NCBI RefSeq assembly: GCF_034424625.1
Contig: NZ_CP139976.1
Coordinates: forward strand, 1,364,001-1,428,000
Source of the DNA: Janthinobacterium lividum
GTDB taxonomy: Bacteria; Pseudomonadota; Gammaproteobacteria; Burkholderiales; Burkholderiaceae_D
Direction of reading: 5' to 3'
DNA: 64,000 bases
Shown here: in pieces, positions 45,272 to 54,895 of the stretch
Position numbering within the stretch: position 1 is the first letter of the stretch
How the letters are laid out: the number at the start of each line of letters is the position of its first letter
Made by a program: the position numbers and the translations under genes
The notes under the pieces: model-generated
The model's input: only the letters and a program-made list of their open reading frames with translations
The model's database searches: none
What the model was told of the DNA's origin: nothing

Positions 45272-46308
45272 TCGCCGCCGACATCCTCGGCCACGTCACT
45301 CCCGTCATCGACGCCGTCGTCGACGCCTTTGGCGTGGCGCAGGGCTGGCTGTTCCAGACCATCGTGAATCCCCTCGTGTATCACCTGGGCTTTGGCGAAT
45401 TCACGGAAGAAGCGTTCGAGGGCACGGAGTGGCTGCTGATCGGCCTGTGTGAACTGGTGCTGCTGTTTCTCGTGCTGCGCCCGCTCGAAGCCTTGATTCC
45501 CGCGCAAAAGATCACCGACCCGCGCGCCCGCTGGAACGATTTCATCTACACCGTGCTGCACCGCATCGGCCTGTTTTCGGTCGTGGTGTTCTTCACGCTC
45601 GATCCGCTGATGGATGCACTGGCGGGCGCCTTGCGTTTCGACAATATTCATCCCCTGAACCTGGAATCGCTGTTGCCCGGCATGAGTCCCTTGCTCAGTT
45701 TTATCATTTATTTTGTGATACTGGACTTCGTCGATTATTGCTACCACCGGGCCTCGCACCATTTCGGCTGGTGGTGGGGCTTGCACAGCCTGCATCACAG
45801 CCAGCAAAACATGAACTTGTGGAGCGATGACCGCAACCATCTGCTCGATGATTTCCTGCGCGACGTGGTGATGGCCCTGGTGGCGCTCGGTATCGGCGTG
45901 CCGCCGGGCCAGTATGTGCTGCTGGTGTCGATTTCGCGCATTCTGCAAAGCTTGCAGCATGCAAATGTGAGGATACACTTCGGCCGCATCGGTGAGCGGC
46001 TGCTGATCTCGCCCCGTTTTCACCGCACGCATCACGCGATCGGCGTGGGGCATGAGTCGAAAGGCAAGGGCAGCATGGGCGGTTGCAACTTCGGCGTGGT
46101 CTTGCCGATTTGGGATATGCTGCTGGGCACCGCGAATTTCTCGGCCGGCTATGCGCGCACGGGCGTGCGCGACCAGCTGGCCCGTATCGATAGCAAGGGC
46201 ATGGGCCGGCCGGGGCGCAGCTATGGCCACGGCTTCTGGCAGCAGCAATGGCTGGGCCTGCGCCGCATGGTGGAATTTGCAAGAATCAAACGAAAAGGAC
46301 GCCGTTGA
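45268..46308 (+). CDS. sterol desaturase/fatty acid hydroxylase family protein
   Basis: A 346-residue membrane protein with about five helices. The His-rich di-iron motifs are complete: HRASHH, HSLHH and FHRTHH. The family includes sterol desaturases, carotene hydroxylases and alkylglycerol monooxygenases; the product here is unknown. ATG 45268 overlaps the deacetylase stop by 4 bases. The gene belongs to a packed five-gene run. Confidence 0.88.
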   Translation: MIAADILGHVTPVIDAVVDAFGVAQGWLFQTIVNPLVYHLGFGEFTEEAFEGTEWLLIGLCELVLLFLVLRPLEALIPAQKITDPRARWNDFIYTVLHRIGLFSVVVFFTLDPLMDALAGALRFDNIHPLNLESLLPGMSPLLSFIIYFVILDFVDYCYHRASHHFGWWWGLHSLHHSQQNMNLWSDDRNHLLDDFLRDVVMALVALGIGVPPGQYVLLVSISRILQSLQHANVRIHFGRIGERLLISPRFHRTHHAIGVGHESKGKGSMGGCNFGVVLPIWDMLLGTANFSAGYARTGVRDQLARIDSKGMGRPGRSYGHGFWQQQWLGLRRMVEFARIKRKGRR

Positions 46309-47135
46309 TGCGTAATGTGTTGAATTCGTATGGCCGTGCTTTCCTGTCGCAATTGCACGGCAGGATATTGCTGCTGAGCGTGGCGCCGTTCATCCTGTCG
46401 CTGGTGCTGTGGGGCGGACTGCTGTATGTGGGCTTGCAGCCGCTGATCGACAGCCTGCATGCGCTGTTTACGCAGTACGATTTCTTCCGCACCAGCGGGC
46501 AGGTGCTGTCCACCTTTGGCCTGGGCGTGCTGAAGGCCGTGATCGTGCCCCTGATCGCCATGTTCATGCTGCTGCCGCTGATGATCCTGACGGCGCTGAT
46601 CTTCATGGGCCTGTTCGCCATGCCGGCCATCGGCCGCCATATCGGCGGACGGCACTTTCCTGAGCTGGAAAAGAAACATGGCGGCAGCCTGCTGGGCAGC
46701 GTGGGGACGTCCCTGGCCACCTTTTTGCTGTTCATCATCGCCTGGGTCATCATGCTGCCCCTGTACGCGTTTCCGCCGGCCGCGCTGGCGGGACAAGCCG
46801 TGCTGTGGGGCTGGCTGACCTACCGCGTGATGGCGTATGACGCCATGGCCGACTACGCCAGCGCGGAAGAGCGCCACGCCATCATGCGCACGCAGCGCTG
46901 GCCCCTGCTGGCCATCGGCATGGTGTCCGGCGCGGCCGGCGCCGTGCCGGGCATGCTGTGGATGGGCGGCGTGATGTCGGTGGTGTTCTTCCCCTTCCTG
47001 GCGGCGTTCGCCATCTGGCTGTATGTGCTGATCTTTATCTTCACGGGCCTGTGGTTCCAGTATTACTGCCTGGAAGCACTGTCGCGTTTGCGGGGCGTAC
47101 GCGGCATGACCGACGTGGCGCCGGCGGACGCCTGA
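46308..47135 (+). CDS. EI24 domain-containing membrane protein
   Basis: A 275-residue inner-membrane protein with about six hydrophobic segments and the EI24/CysZ-like pattern (GLGVLKAVIVPLIAM, later LYAFPPAALAG and YRVMAYDAMADYA). In bacteria such proteins are linked to sulfate uptake (CysZ) or are uncharacterised. ATG 46308 overlaps the previous stop by one base. No cys genes are nearby. Confidence 0.82.
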   Translation: MRNVLNSYGRAFLSQLHGRILLLSVAPFILSLVLWGGLLYVGLQPLIDSLHALFTQYDFFRTSGQVLSTFGLGVLKAVIVPLIAMFMLLPLMILTALIFMGLFAMPAIGRHIGGRHFPELEKKHGGSLLGSVGTSLATFLLFIIAWVIMLPLYAFPPAALAGQAVLWGWLTYRVMAYDAMADYASAEERHAIMRTQRWPLLAIGMVSGAAGAVPGMLWMGGVMSVVFFPFLAAFAIWLYVLIFIFTGLWFQYYCLEALSRLRGVRGMTDVAPADA

Positions 47136-47166
47136 GTATTTTTATCGAATTCTACGAGGGAGCTTC

Positions 47167-47952
47167 ATGGCTATCGGATTGATCATCATCGGCGACGAAA
47201 TCCTGTCGGGCAAGCGCGCGGACCAGCATTTCCCGAAAGTAGTGAGCATGCTCAAGGCACGCGGCTTGCAGCTGAGCTGGGCGGAGTACGTGGGCGACGA
47301 GCCGGCCCGCCTGGTCGCCTTGCTCAAGCGCAGCTTTGCCAGCGGCGACATCGTCTTCAGCTTTGGCGGCATCGGCGCCACGCCGGATGACCATACGCGC
47401 CAGGCGGCGGCCGATGCGCTGGGCTTGCCGCTGGTGCTGCATCCGCAGGGCAAGGTCAATATCCAGCAGCGCATCACGGAAATGGGAGAAGAAACGGGCG
47501 TGCCGGCCGATTTGAACTCGCCGGAAAACCTGCACCGCCTGAAAATGGCGGAATTTGTCGAAGGCGCCGAGCTGATTCCGAATCCGTACAACAAGATTGC
47601 CGGCTTTGCCGTGCACGAACATTATTTCGTGCCGGGCTTTCCCGTCATGTCCTGGCCCATGATCGAATGGGTGCTCGACACGCATTATGCGCACCTGTTC
47701 AACCAGGTGCCGCACGCGGAACACGCCTTGCTCGTGTATGAAACGGCCGAATCCCTGCTGACGCCGCTGATGGTGCGCCTGGAAACAGATTTTCCGCTGA
47801 TTAAGGTGTTCAGCCTGCCCAGCGTGGGCGATGCGCAGACGCGCCGGCATATCGAACTGGGCGTCAAGGGCGAGCCCGCGCAGGCTGAAGCCGCCTTCGC
47901 GCAGATGTGCGCCGCGCTCGATACCTTGCAAGCGGAATACACCACCATCTGA
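47167..47952 (+). CDS. molybdopterin-binding (CinA N-terminal-like) protein
   Basis: A 261-residue soluble protein with the MoCF-biosynth fold: LIIIGDEILSGKRAD at the start, FSFGGIGATPDDHTRQA as the MPT-binding loop. It lacks the CinA C-terminal NMN deamidase domain. Family members bind molybdopterin or act on pyridine nucleotides. It lies 31 bases after the EI24 gene and is likely the last gene of the run. Confidence 0.85.
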   Translation: MAIGLIIIGDEILSGKRADQHFPKVVSMLKARGLQLSWAEYVGDEPARLVALLKRSFASGDIVFSFGGIGATPDDHTRQAAADALGLPLVLHPQGKVNIQQRITEMGEETGVPADLNSPENLHRLKMAEFVEGAELIPNPYNKIAGFAVHEHYFVPGFPVMSWPMIEWVLDTHYAHLFNQVPHAEHALLVYETAESLLTPLMVRLETDFPLIKVFSLPSVGDAQTRRHIELGVKGEPAQAEAAFAQMCAALDTLQAEYTTI

Positions 47953-48316
47953 CATGCAGCCAGCCCGGCGCCGGCGGCTTTTTCTCCGGCGTCCAGCCCG
48001 CCTTGCATCTATGTACGCAAGCGTACGTTCCAAGACGTTGTTTTTTTGCGAAAATCTTCAATGAAGCAAGATTTTTGTGTGCGCTCGTCAGTCGTTCCCA
48101 TGCCGATGTGGTGGAATGGTGAACAGGAGCCTGGCGTGTCAAACGCGGGGTTGCCTGCCTGTGCAGTAGCGTGTTTTTTTGATTCACCGGTATGGACATC
48201 ATGTTAAGCAAGCTTTGTCGTGACCGGCCCTGGCCGGCTCTGGTCTTATCCCGCGCGGAGCGGTATCGCTACCGCATTTCCCGCGCCGTCCAAACCCAAC
48301 CTTACCCCAGCATCCC
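47953..48316. other. intergenic region before the penicillin-binding protein
   Basis: No gene is supported in these 364 bases. A stretch at about 48102-48120 resembles the first 20 bases of a tRNA-Leu, but the rest of the cloverleaf is missing. The ribosome site of the next gene is weak. Confidence 0.4.
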
Positions 48317-51300
48317 ATGAAAGACACAGGCGTCAATCTGGCCGCGCAAGAGCGGCCCCCCTCTGATCCACTCTCCGACACGGGCGCCGAGGCGCCGCCG
48401 CCGGCGCGCCCGCCGAAGAAGCGCCGTTCGCGCATCTGGCCCATCTTTGCCATCATCGTGCTGGGGCTGATCGCCGGCGCGGCGTGGTTCGTCATGCGCG
48501 AAGTGCGCACCTCGGCCCTGCAGGCGGAGTTTTTCACGCGCCTGGACCGCCAGCTGGCGTTCAAGGTCGAGCCTGGCCCGGCACCGGCAGGCGCCATCCG
48601 CTATCCGCAGCACGGGCCGTATGACGAGCGGCTCGGCTATGCCAGCCTGCCGGATTTTATTAGCAAGCTCAATGCGCGCGACTATGAAGTGACGGCGCAG
48701 GCGCGCATGTCGCCGAAAATGGTGCAATTGGTCGACCGGGGCATCTTTGCCACATACCACGAGAAAAACCGCGCCGGACTGACCATCCTCGATTGCCGCG
48801 CCGCGCCCCTGTTCGCGGCCAGCTATCCCGAGCGCATGTTCGACGGCTTTGCCGAAGCGCCGCCCGCGCTCGTGCAAAGCCTGCTGTTCATCGAAAACCG
48901 CGAATTGCTCGACCCGGGCACGCCCGAGCGCAATCCCGCCGTGGAATGGGACCGCCTGAGCAAGGCTGTCCTCGACAAGGCGCTGAACCTGTTCGGCGGC
49001 CACCGCAGTGGCGGCGGCAGCACTCTGGCTACCCAAATTGAAAAATACCGGCATTCGGAAGACGGCCGCACCAGTTCCATGCAGGACAAGTTGCTGCAGA
49101 TGATTTCGGCCAGCCTGCGCTCGTACCAGGATGGCGAAAACACCATGGAAGCGCGGCGCAAGATCGTGCTCAATTACCTCAATACCGTGCCGCTGTCGGC
49201 AAAGAGCGGTTTTGGCGAAGTCAACGGCATTGGCGACGGCATGTGGGTCTGGTATGGCAGGCCATTTGCCGAAGTGAAGACTTTGCTCAAGGGTAATATG
49301 GACCAGCCGGGCAGCGCGCTGGCCTACAAGCAGGCGCTGAGCCTCTTGATCGCGCAGCGCCGTCCCTCGCATTACCTGGTGGCCGGCGGCGCCGACCTGG
49401 AAGAATTGACCAACAGCCATCTGCGCCTGCTGGCGCAAGCGGGCGTGATTTCGCCGCAGCTGCGCAATGCGGCCATCGCCGAGAAGCTGCGTCCGTCGAC
49501 GGCGTCCGGCGTGCAATCGGAAGCATCGACCTCGTTTGTCACGCGCAAGGCCTCGAATGCCGTGCGCAATCACCTGGCCAGCATGCTCGGCGACCCGCGT
49601 TTGTACAACCTCGACCGCCTCGACCTGAAAGTGGTCAGCACGCTCGACGCGCAGGCGCAAAATGCCGTCACCAAGGTCTTGCGCGAATTGCGCGACCCGG
49701 AAGTGGCGAAAGCGGCCGGCCTGACGGGCAAGGGCATGCTGGGCAATGGCGACCCGGCCAACGTGGTCTACAGCTTTACCCTGCTGCAAAAGGGCGAGCA
49801 AGCCAACTTGCTGCGCGTGCAGACGGATAACTACGACCAGCCGCTCGACATCAACGAAGGCGCCAAGCTGGACCTCGGTTCCACGGCCAAGCTGCGCACC
49901 CTGGTCACCTATCTGGACATCATCGACCAGTTGCACCAGCGCTACAGCGGCATGGGCGCCGCCGAGCTGAATAAGATCGCCGTCGATCCCAAGGACATGC
50001 TGTCGCAGTGGGCGATTGCCTATCTGAAACCGTTGGCACTCGGCGAGGCGCGCAACCTGCCGGCCATGCTGGCGGCCGCCATGGAACGCAAATATTCGGG
50101 CAACCCGGGCGAAGGCTTCTTCACGGGCGGCGGCTTGCACCATTTCGGCAACTTCTCCAAGCTCGACGACAGCCGCATCATGACCTTGCAGCAGGCGCTG
50201 CGCCAGTCGACCAACCTGGTGTTCGTGCGCCTGATGCGCGACGTGGCCCGCTATTACATGTTTTCGCGTCCTGATTCCTCGGCCTCGCTGCTGGCGGATG
50301 CGGATGATCCGCGCCGGGCCCAGTACCTGAGCCGTTTTGCCGACAAGGAAGGGCGTGAATTCCTGCACCGCTTCTATCAGAAATACCGCGGCAAGAGCGT
50401 TGACGAGCAGGAAAAGATTTTGTTGGCCAGCATCCGCCCGACCCCCGTGCGCCTGGCCAATATCTTCCGCACCGTGAATCCGAAGGGGACCGTGGCGGAA
50501 TTTGGCGATTTCCTCAATGCCAACTTGACGTCGCAAAACGAAGTACCGCCCGAGCGCGTCGCCAAGATGTACCAGCAGTACGCGATGGAAAACTGGTCGC
50601 TGGCCGACCGTGGCTACCTGGCCAATGTGCATCCGCTGGAACTGTGGATGGTGGCGTATCTGCGCCAGCACGAAGGTTCCACCCTGTCGCAGATGGTGGC
50701 GGCCAGCGAGAAGGAACGCCAGGAAGTCTATAAATGGCTGTTCAATACGCACCGCAAGCATGCGCAGGACCGCCGCATTGCCAACTTGCTGGAAGTGGAA
50801 GGGTTCCTGGAAATCCACCGCCAGTGGAAGAAGATGGGCTATCCGTTCGACTCGCTCGTGCCGTCGTACGCGACGACCCTGGGCGCATCGGCCGACCGTC
50901 CCGCCGCACTGGCCGAGTTGATGGGCATCATCATCAACGATGGCGTGCGTAAACCGAGCGTGCGCATCGATTCCATGCATTTCGCCGCCAATACGCCATA
51001 CGACACCATGGTCAAGCGTGGCAGCAAGGTGGAAGCGGAGCAAGTGCTGTCGCCGGACGTGGCCAAGGCAGTGGCCAAGGCCATCCGCGAAGTGGTGTCG
51101 GACGGTACGGCGAAACGGGCGAAGACGGCGTTTGTCGGAGCCGACGGCGTGCCGATCCCGATGGGCGGCAAGACGGGTACGGGCGACCAGCGCTTCGACG
51201 TGTACGGCGCCGGTGGCCGCCTGATCGAGTCGCGCTATGTGAACCGCTCGGCGACATTTGTGTTCAATATCGGCGAGCGCTTCTATGGCAGCATGACGGC

Positions 51301-51445
51301 GTATGTGCGGGGGCCGGAATCGAAGAACTACGATTTCACCAGTGCCTTGCCGGTGCAATTGCTGGTCTCGCTGGCGCCGAGCCTGATGCCGCTGATCGAG
51401 GCGCCCGCGCCGGCCGAAGGTGTGGCCAAGCAGTGCACGAATTAA
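48317..51445 (+). CDS. bifunctional class A penicillin-binding protein, divergent
   Basis: A 1042-residue protein with a proline-rich cytoplasmic tail, one membrane helix (about 41-60) and a periplasmic part. The transglycosylase (GT51) domain is recognised by GGGSTLATQIEK near 235; its catalytic Glu193 is in FIENREL, where the usual ED-xx-F-xx-H is altered. The transpeptidase has a complete set: SxxK at Ser522-Lys525, SxN at Ser631-Asn633 and KTG at 952-954. It is larger than common PBP1a (about 800) because of inserts before the transpeptidase motifs. The ribosome site is poor. It makes and cross-links peptidoglycan. Confidence 0.85.
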   Translation: MKDTGVNLAAQERPPSDPLSDTGAEAPPPARPPKKRRSRIWPIFAIIVLGLIAGAAWFVMREVRTSALQAEFFTRLDRQLAFKVEPGPAPAGAIRYPQHGPYDERLGYASLPDFISKLNARDYEVTAQARMSPKMVQLVDRGIFATYHEKNRAGLTILDCRAAPLFAASYPERMFDGFAEAPPALVQSLLFIENRELLDPGTPERNPAVEWDRLSKAVLDKALNLFGGHRSGGGSTLATQIEKYRHSEDGRTSSMQDKLLQMISASLRSYQDGENTMEARRKIVLNYLNTVPLSAKSGFGEVNGIGDGMWVWYGRPFAEVKTLLKGNMDQPGSALAYKQALSLLIAQRRPSHYLVAGGADLEELTNSHLRLLAQAGVISPQLRNAAIAEKLRPSTASGVQSEASTSFVTRKASNAVRNHLASMLGDPRLYNLDRLDLKVVSTLDAQAQNAVTKVLRELRDPEVAKAAGLTGKGMLGNGDPANVVYSFTLLQKGEQANLLRVQTDNYDQPLDINEGAKLDLGSTAKLRTLVTYLDIIDQLHQRYSGMGAAELNKIAVDPKDMLSQWAIAYLKPLALGEARNLPAMLAAAMERKYSGNPGEGFFTGGGLHHFGNFSKLDDSRIMTLQQALRQSTNLVFVRLMRDVARYYMFSRPDSSASLLADADDPRRAQYLSRFADKEGREFLHRFYQKYRGKSVDEQEKILLASIRPTPVRLANIFRTVNPKGTVAEFGDFLNANLTSQNEVPPERVAKMYQQYAMENWSLADRGYLANVHPLELWMVAYLRQHEGSTLSQMVAASEKERQEVYKWLFNTHRKHAQDRRIANLLEVEGFLEIHRQWKKMGYPFDSLVPSYATTLGASADRPAALAELMGIIINDGVRKPSVRIDSMHFAANTPYDTMVKRGSKVEAEQVLSPDVAKAVAKAIREVVSDGTAKRAKTAFVGADGVPIPMGGKTGTGDQRFDVYGAGGRLIESRYVNRSATFVFNIGERFYGSMTAYVRGPESKNYDFTSALPVQLLVSLAPSLMPLIEAPAPAEGVAKQCTN

Positions 51446-51465
51446 ATCGTTGCTGCAATTAAAAG

Positions 51466-51490
51466 CCGGCCTGAATGGGCCGGTTTTTTT
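51466..51490 (+). terminator. terminator after the penicillin-binding protein
   Basis: CCGGCC (51466-51471) pairs with GGCCGG (51478-51483) around a 6-base loop, followed by seven T's. Confidence 0.85.
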
Positions 51491-51508
51491 ATGGAGGAGA
51501 AAGAATCC

Positions 51509-51889
51509 ATGGAAAGAACACAGCAGATCTTTGCGCAATACCACCGCTTTGACGATGGCTCACTGGTGTCGATGGAACAGATGTACCAGCCCCAAGGCGT
51601 GCAGGCCGTGCGCATCGTCTTGTACGCAAGAAATCATGGGCTGGAAGGCAATGTCTGGCGCAAAGTCGCCATCACGGTGGGAGAAGTGCAGGAAGTACTG
51701 GTCAGGACGCCGGGCAACTTCATCAACCGCATCTGCTGCGGCGTGAAGTTGCTGCGTTTCGGCGATGTCTGGTGCGTCGATATCGACGGCACCTACACGC
51801 ACGATGACCCGGCGACCCTGGATGAGGTACGCCGCGATGGCGATTGCTACGTCATCGGCGGCACGGTCGAGGCAATCGAACTCGATTAG
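51509..51889 (+). CDS. hypothetical protein
   Basis: A 126-residue soluble protein I do not recognise. It shows mixed alpha/beta character, with a central [26 protein letters not shown] and a C-terminal [17 protein letters not shown]. There is no signal peptide. GGAGGAG lies 9 bases before ATG 51509; the earlier in-frame ATG at 51491 sits on the ribosome site. The gene overlaps the convergent GST by 4 bases. Confidence 0.6.
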   Translation: MERTQQIFAQYHRFDDGSLVSMEQMYQPQGVQAVRIVLYARNHGLEGNVWRKVAITVGEVQEVLVRTPGNFINRICCGVKLLRFGDVWCVDIDGTYTHDDPATLDEVRRDGDCYVIGGTVEAIELD

Positions 51890-52491
51890 CCGGCAAACAC
51901 GGCGGTTTTATCTTCCAGGCGCGCGTGATACGCGGCGATGGCCGGATAGTCGGGACGCTGCATGGGCGCCATCAACCAGCGCTTGACGGACAGGCCCAGC
52001 ACGATATCGGCCAGGGTGAACGCCTCGCCGCAGACGAAGGCGCCCGTGCGCTGCAACTGCTGTTCCAGCACGCCCATCATCTTGTTCCAGCCGGCAATAC
52101 CGGCCGCCAGTTGCGCCGCATCCTGGTGCGCGGGGCTGTGGCGCACCAGCGACATGAAGGCGTAGCGCCAGCTGTTGTTCAAATCACCCATTTGCCAGTC
52201 CATCCATTTTTCCACTTCCGCGCGGGCACGCGGATTACTCGGCAGCAAGTCGTCGCGGCCCGCCTGGGCACACAGGTAGCGGCAAATCGTGTTCGATTCC
52301 CACAGCACCAGGTCGCCATCGAGCAGCACGGGCACCATGGCGTTCGGGTTCAAGGCCAGAAAGGCCGGGTCGTCCGTGCTGCGAAAGCCGCTGCCCCAGT
52401 CTTCGCGTTCATACGGCAGGTCGAGCTCCTCGCACGTCCACAGGACTTTGCGGACATTGATCGAAGCGGCTTTTCCAAGAATTTTCAGCAT
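51886..52491 (-). CDS. glutathione S-transferase family protein
   Basis: A 201-residue GST. The N-terminal thioredoxin-like domain starts [18 protein letters not shown] and includes [12 protein letters not shown] (cis-Pro for glutathione) and [11 protein letters not shown]. The C-terminal helical domain includes [18 protein letters not shown] 52491 has GGAG 6 bases upstream; an alternative ATG at 52503 has none. It is divergent from the TAXI gene. Substrate unknown. Confidence 0.9.
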   Translation of the reverse strand: MLKILGKAASINVRKVLWTCEELDLPYEREDWGSGFRSTDDPAFLALNPNAMVPVLLDGDLVLWESNTICRYLCAQAGRDDLLPSNPRARAEVEKWMDWQMGDLNNSWRYAFMSLVRHSPAHQDAAQLAAGIAGWNKMMGVLEQQLQRTGAFVCGEAFTLADIVLGLSVKRWLMAPMQRPDYPAIAAYHARLEDKTAVFAG

Positions 52492-52600
52492 GCGGGACTC
52501 CATAGGCAGGTGGTCGATCCAGAACTGTAGCCGAATTGGCCACGCCGCGCATGTGAAAGTGCCTTGCATAGTTGGGGTTTTCTTGGCATCGTAGCCACCC

Positions 52601-53974
52601 ATGAAACCTATGCGCCACCACATGTCCAAAATCCTCGCGTTCAGCCGCTTTTCCGTGCGCGACTTCCTCGCCACCGCCGGTCCCACCTTGCTGCTGGTCG
52701 GCGCGTTTTGCGCGCTCGCGTACTGGCTGGTCGACCCCGCGCCGCCACGCCAGGTGAGCCTGTCGACGGGGCAGGACAATAGCGCCTACGAAGAGTTCGG
52801 CAAGAAATATGCGGCCACCCTGGCCAAGCACGGCATCAAGGTGACCTTGCAGCCGTCGTTGGGTTCGCAGGAAAACCTGCAGCGCTTGAATAGCGGCACG
52901 ACCGATATCGCCTTCGTGCAAAGCGGCTCGACAGAACATGACGATGCCGAGCGCCACGGCTTGATTTCCCTGGGCAGCCTGTTTACGGAGCCCGTCTGGC
53001 TGTTCATGCGCGAAGACAAGGCCGTGACGGAGCTGACGCAACTGAAGGGCATGAAGATCAACCTGGGGCCGGAAGGCACGGGCGTGCCCGGCCTGTTCCG
53101 GCAGTTGCTGTCTGTAAATGGCGTCGAAGCCAAGGACTTGACGGTGAGCGACTTGCAGAATACGCCTGCCACGGTGGAGCTGCTGGAAGGGCGCATCGAT
53201 GGTCTCGTGTTCAGCTCGGCGCCGGAAGCGCCGCTGATCCAGATGCTGCTGCAAACGCCGGGCATCAAGCTGTTTGACTTTTCGCAGGCGGAAGCGTACA
53301 CGCGGCGCCTGCCTTTCCTCACGCACGTCGTCTTGCCGCGCGGCATCGTCGACCTGGGGCAGAACATTCCCGCGCAGGATTATCACCTGATCGCGCCGAC
53401 CGCGACTTTGGTCGCGCGCGAAGACTTGCATCCTGCCCTGGTCGACCTGTTCGTGCAGGCGGCGGCCGGCATCCATGGCGGCACGGGCTGGTTCCAGCAG
53501 CAGGGGCAGTTCCCATCCGCGCGCTACACGGAGATTCCCGTCGCGCCGGAAGCGCTGAAATTCTACAAGGATGGCGCGCCTGTGCTGCAGCGCTACATGA
53601 GTTTCTGGCTGGCCAATTTCTTCGACCGCATGTGGGTGCTGGTGGTGGCGCTGGGCGCCTTGATCCTGCCCCTGTCGCGCGTGGTGCCGCCCCTGTACGT
53701 GTGGCGCATCCGCTCGCGCGTGTACCGCTGGTACGGCCAGCTGCGCACGGTGGAGCAGGCGCTGGAAGACGTGCCGGAAGCGCAGCGCGCGCAAGTCTAT
53801 GCGGCGCAATTGCAACGGCTGGACCAGATCGAGGAAATGGTCAACCAGATCTCGATACCGCTGTCGTTCGCGGACGGCCTGTATGGCTTGCGCAGCCACA
53901 TCAATTTCGTGCGCAAGCGCATCTTGACCCTGATGGGCGAGCACCCGGCGCCCGAGGCGGGCGAGCCGGCCTGA
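52601..53974 (+). CDS. TAXI-type TRAP solute-binding protein with membrane anchors
   Basis: A 457-residue protein with an N-terminal membrane helix (about 25-45), a periplasmic binding domain of the TAXI family ([14 protein letters not shown], then [14 protein letters not shown] and [13 protein letters not shown]) and a second hydrophobic segment near 345-365, followed by a charged helical tail ([20 protein letters not shown]). No TRAP membrane subunits lie nearby, so it may not be a plain transporter subunit; it could act as an anchored sensor or scaffold. An in-frame ATG at 52622 is an alternative start. Confidence 0.82.
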   Translation: MKPMRHHMSKILAFSRFSVRDFLATAGPTLLLVGAFCALAYWLVDPAPPRQVSLSTGQDNSAYEEFGKKYAATLAKHGIKVTLQPSLGSQENLQRLNSGTTDIAFVQSGSTEHDDAERHGLISLGSLFTEPVWLFMREDKAVTELTQLKGMKINLGPEGTGVPGLFRQLLSVNGVEAKDLTVSDLQNTPATVELLEGRIDGLVFSSAPEAPLIQMLLQTPGIKLFDFSQAEAYTRRLPFLTHVVLPRGIVDLGQNIPAQDYHLIAPTATLVAREDLHPALVDLFVQAAAGIHGGTGWFQQQGQFPSARYTEIPVAPEALKFYKDGAPVLQRYMSFWLANFFDRMWVLVVALGALILPLSRVVPPLYVWRIRSRVYRWYGQLRTVEQALEDVPEAQRAQVYAAQLQRLDQIEEMVNQISIPLSFADGLYGLRSHINFVRKRILTLMGEHPAPEAGEPA

Positions 53975-54049
53975 AGCATCAAGCCAGCGCGGGACTTGCC
54001 TCTGGACGACGCGTGGCCGTCATCGGCAGCGGTTCCGTTGTTCCTGGTG

Positions 54050-54511
54050 TCAGGCGCCCAGCCACGGCAACCCCGCCTTGCACCAGCCGCCAATCTGCTT
54101 GCGGTGGCCATCGGCGTCCTTGTCGCCCTCGAAGCCTTCGAGGATGTCGAAGCAGTTCATGTAGCCGTGCTCGGTCGCCAGCTTGGCGGCATGGCGCGAA
54201 CGCACGCCGGAGCGGCACAGGAACAGCAGCACCTCATCCTTGCCGGCCTGGGCCGCCAGTTGTGCGAGGAAGTCGGGATTCGGCACGCCGCCCGGGTAGG
54301 TGGCCCACTGCACCGCACCATGCTGGGTATCGGCGATGTCGACGCGGCCGACCCAGTCGCGCTCGGCATTCGTGCGTACATCGATGAGCTTGGCGGCAGC
54401 GTCGAGTTGCAGCAGGTCGTACGCTTCCTGCGGCGTGACGGCGCCGGCATACGGCGTGCCTTCATTGGCCCGGCTGCGGGCGGTGGTCAGGATGTCGGCG
54501 GCGGTAGTCAT
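54050..54511 (-). CDS. rhodanese-like sulfurtransferase
   Basis: A 153-residue single-domain rhodanese. The active-site loop is CRSGVRS with the persulfide Cys, and the substrate loop region AKLIDVRTNAERDWVGRV is typical. There is no signal peptide. GAGG lies 5 bases before ATG 54511. It is divergent from glnA across 384 bases and is commonly found at that place in Burkholderiales. Confidence 0.9.
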   Translation of the reverse strand: MTTAADILTTARSRANEGTPYAGAVTPQEAYDLLQLDAAAKLIDVRTNAERDWVGRVDIADTQHGAVQWATYPGGVPNPDFLAQLAAQAGKDEVLLFLCRSGVRSRHAAKLATEHGYMNCFDILEGFEGDKDADGHRKQIGGWCKAGLPWLGA

Positions 54512-54636
54512 GGCGTCCTCGATGAAAGTGGGCAGGTGTGTACGATTATAGTGCGCTGTCCGCGCCCCGCAAACGGGAAACCATGGTGCACAGTCTTTGC
54601 ACCACAACGAGGCATTTTCCAGAAATTCATACAAAA

Positions 54637-54682
54637 TGCACGATAATGGTGCGTTATTCGTTTTTTGCACTTGCATAGTGCA
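54637..54682. promoter_or_regulatory. two NtrC-binding sites upstream of glnA
   Basis: Site A at 54637-54653 matches the NtrC consensus TGCACCA-N3-TGGTGCA at 12 of its 14 defined bases. Site B at 54666-54682 is a perfect TGCACT-N5-AGTGCA repeat. The centres are 29 bases apart, about 160 and 130 bases before the predicted start, much as in the E. coli glnA enhancer. Confidence 0.8.
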
Positions 54683-54780
54683 TTCTTGATTTGACGCAAA
54701 CGCAGCAGGAAAATCGCGGGCATGAAACTTTCACTGGGATGGCAGTAATTTTGTTGTCGGCACCAGGGGGCTCCTGGAGC

Positions 54781-54796
54781 TGGCATGGAATCTGCT
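54781..54796 (+). promoter_or_regulatory. sigma-54 promoter of glnA
   Basis: TGGCATG-N4-CTGCT has the GG-N10-GC spacing required for RpoN, with two mismatches to the consensus. The GC of the -12 lies at 54794-54795, giving a start near 54807 and a leader of about 88 bases before glnA. Other GG/GC pairs nearby (54818-54833) have the wrong spacing. Confidence 0.75.
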
Positions 54797-54895
54797 ATGA
54801 TCCTTATGAGTTTTGGTGGCACGCAATGTTTGCTTCGCTTCATCAGCCCAGACGCACTAAGGTCGGCTCACCCCACATTCATTTAGGAGATACGC

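Noticed and set aside
48102..48150. tRNA-Leu-like start in the gap before the penicillin-binding protein
   Set aside because: Only about the first 20 bases resemble a tRNA; no T arm with GTTCGA or closing acceptor stem follows.
48302..51544. 1080-codon open frame on the minus strand opposite the penicillin-binding protein
   Set aside because: It mirrors the codon bias of a high-GC gene; the translation is Arg/His/Gln-rich without recognisable domains.
54818..54833. Second sigma-54-like sequence TGGCACG...TTTGC before glnA
   Set aside because: The GG and GC are 12 bases apart, not the required 10; the site at 54781-54796 has the correct spacing.
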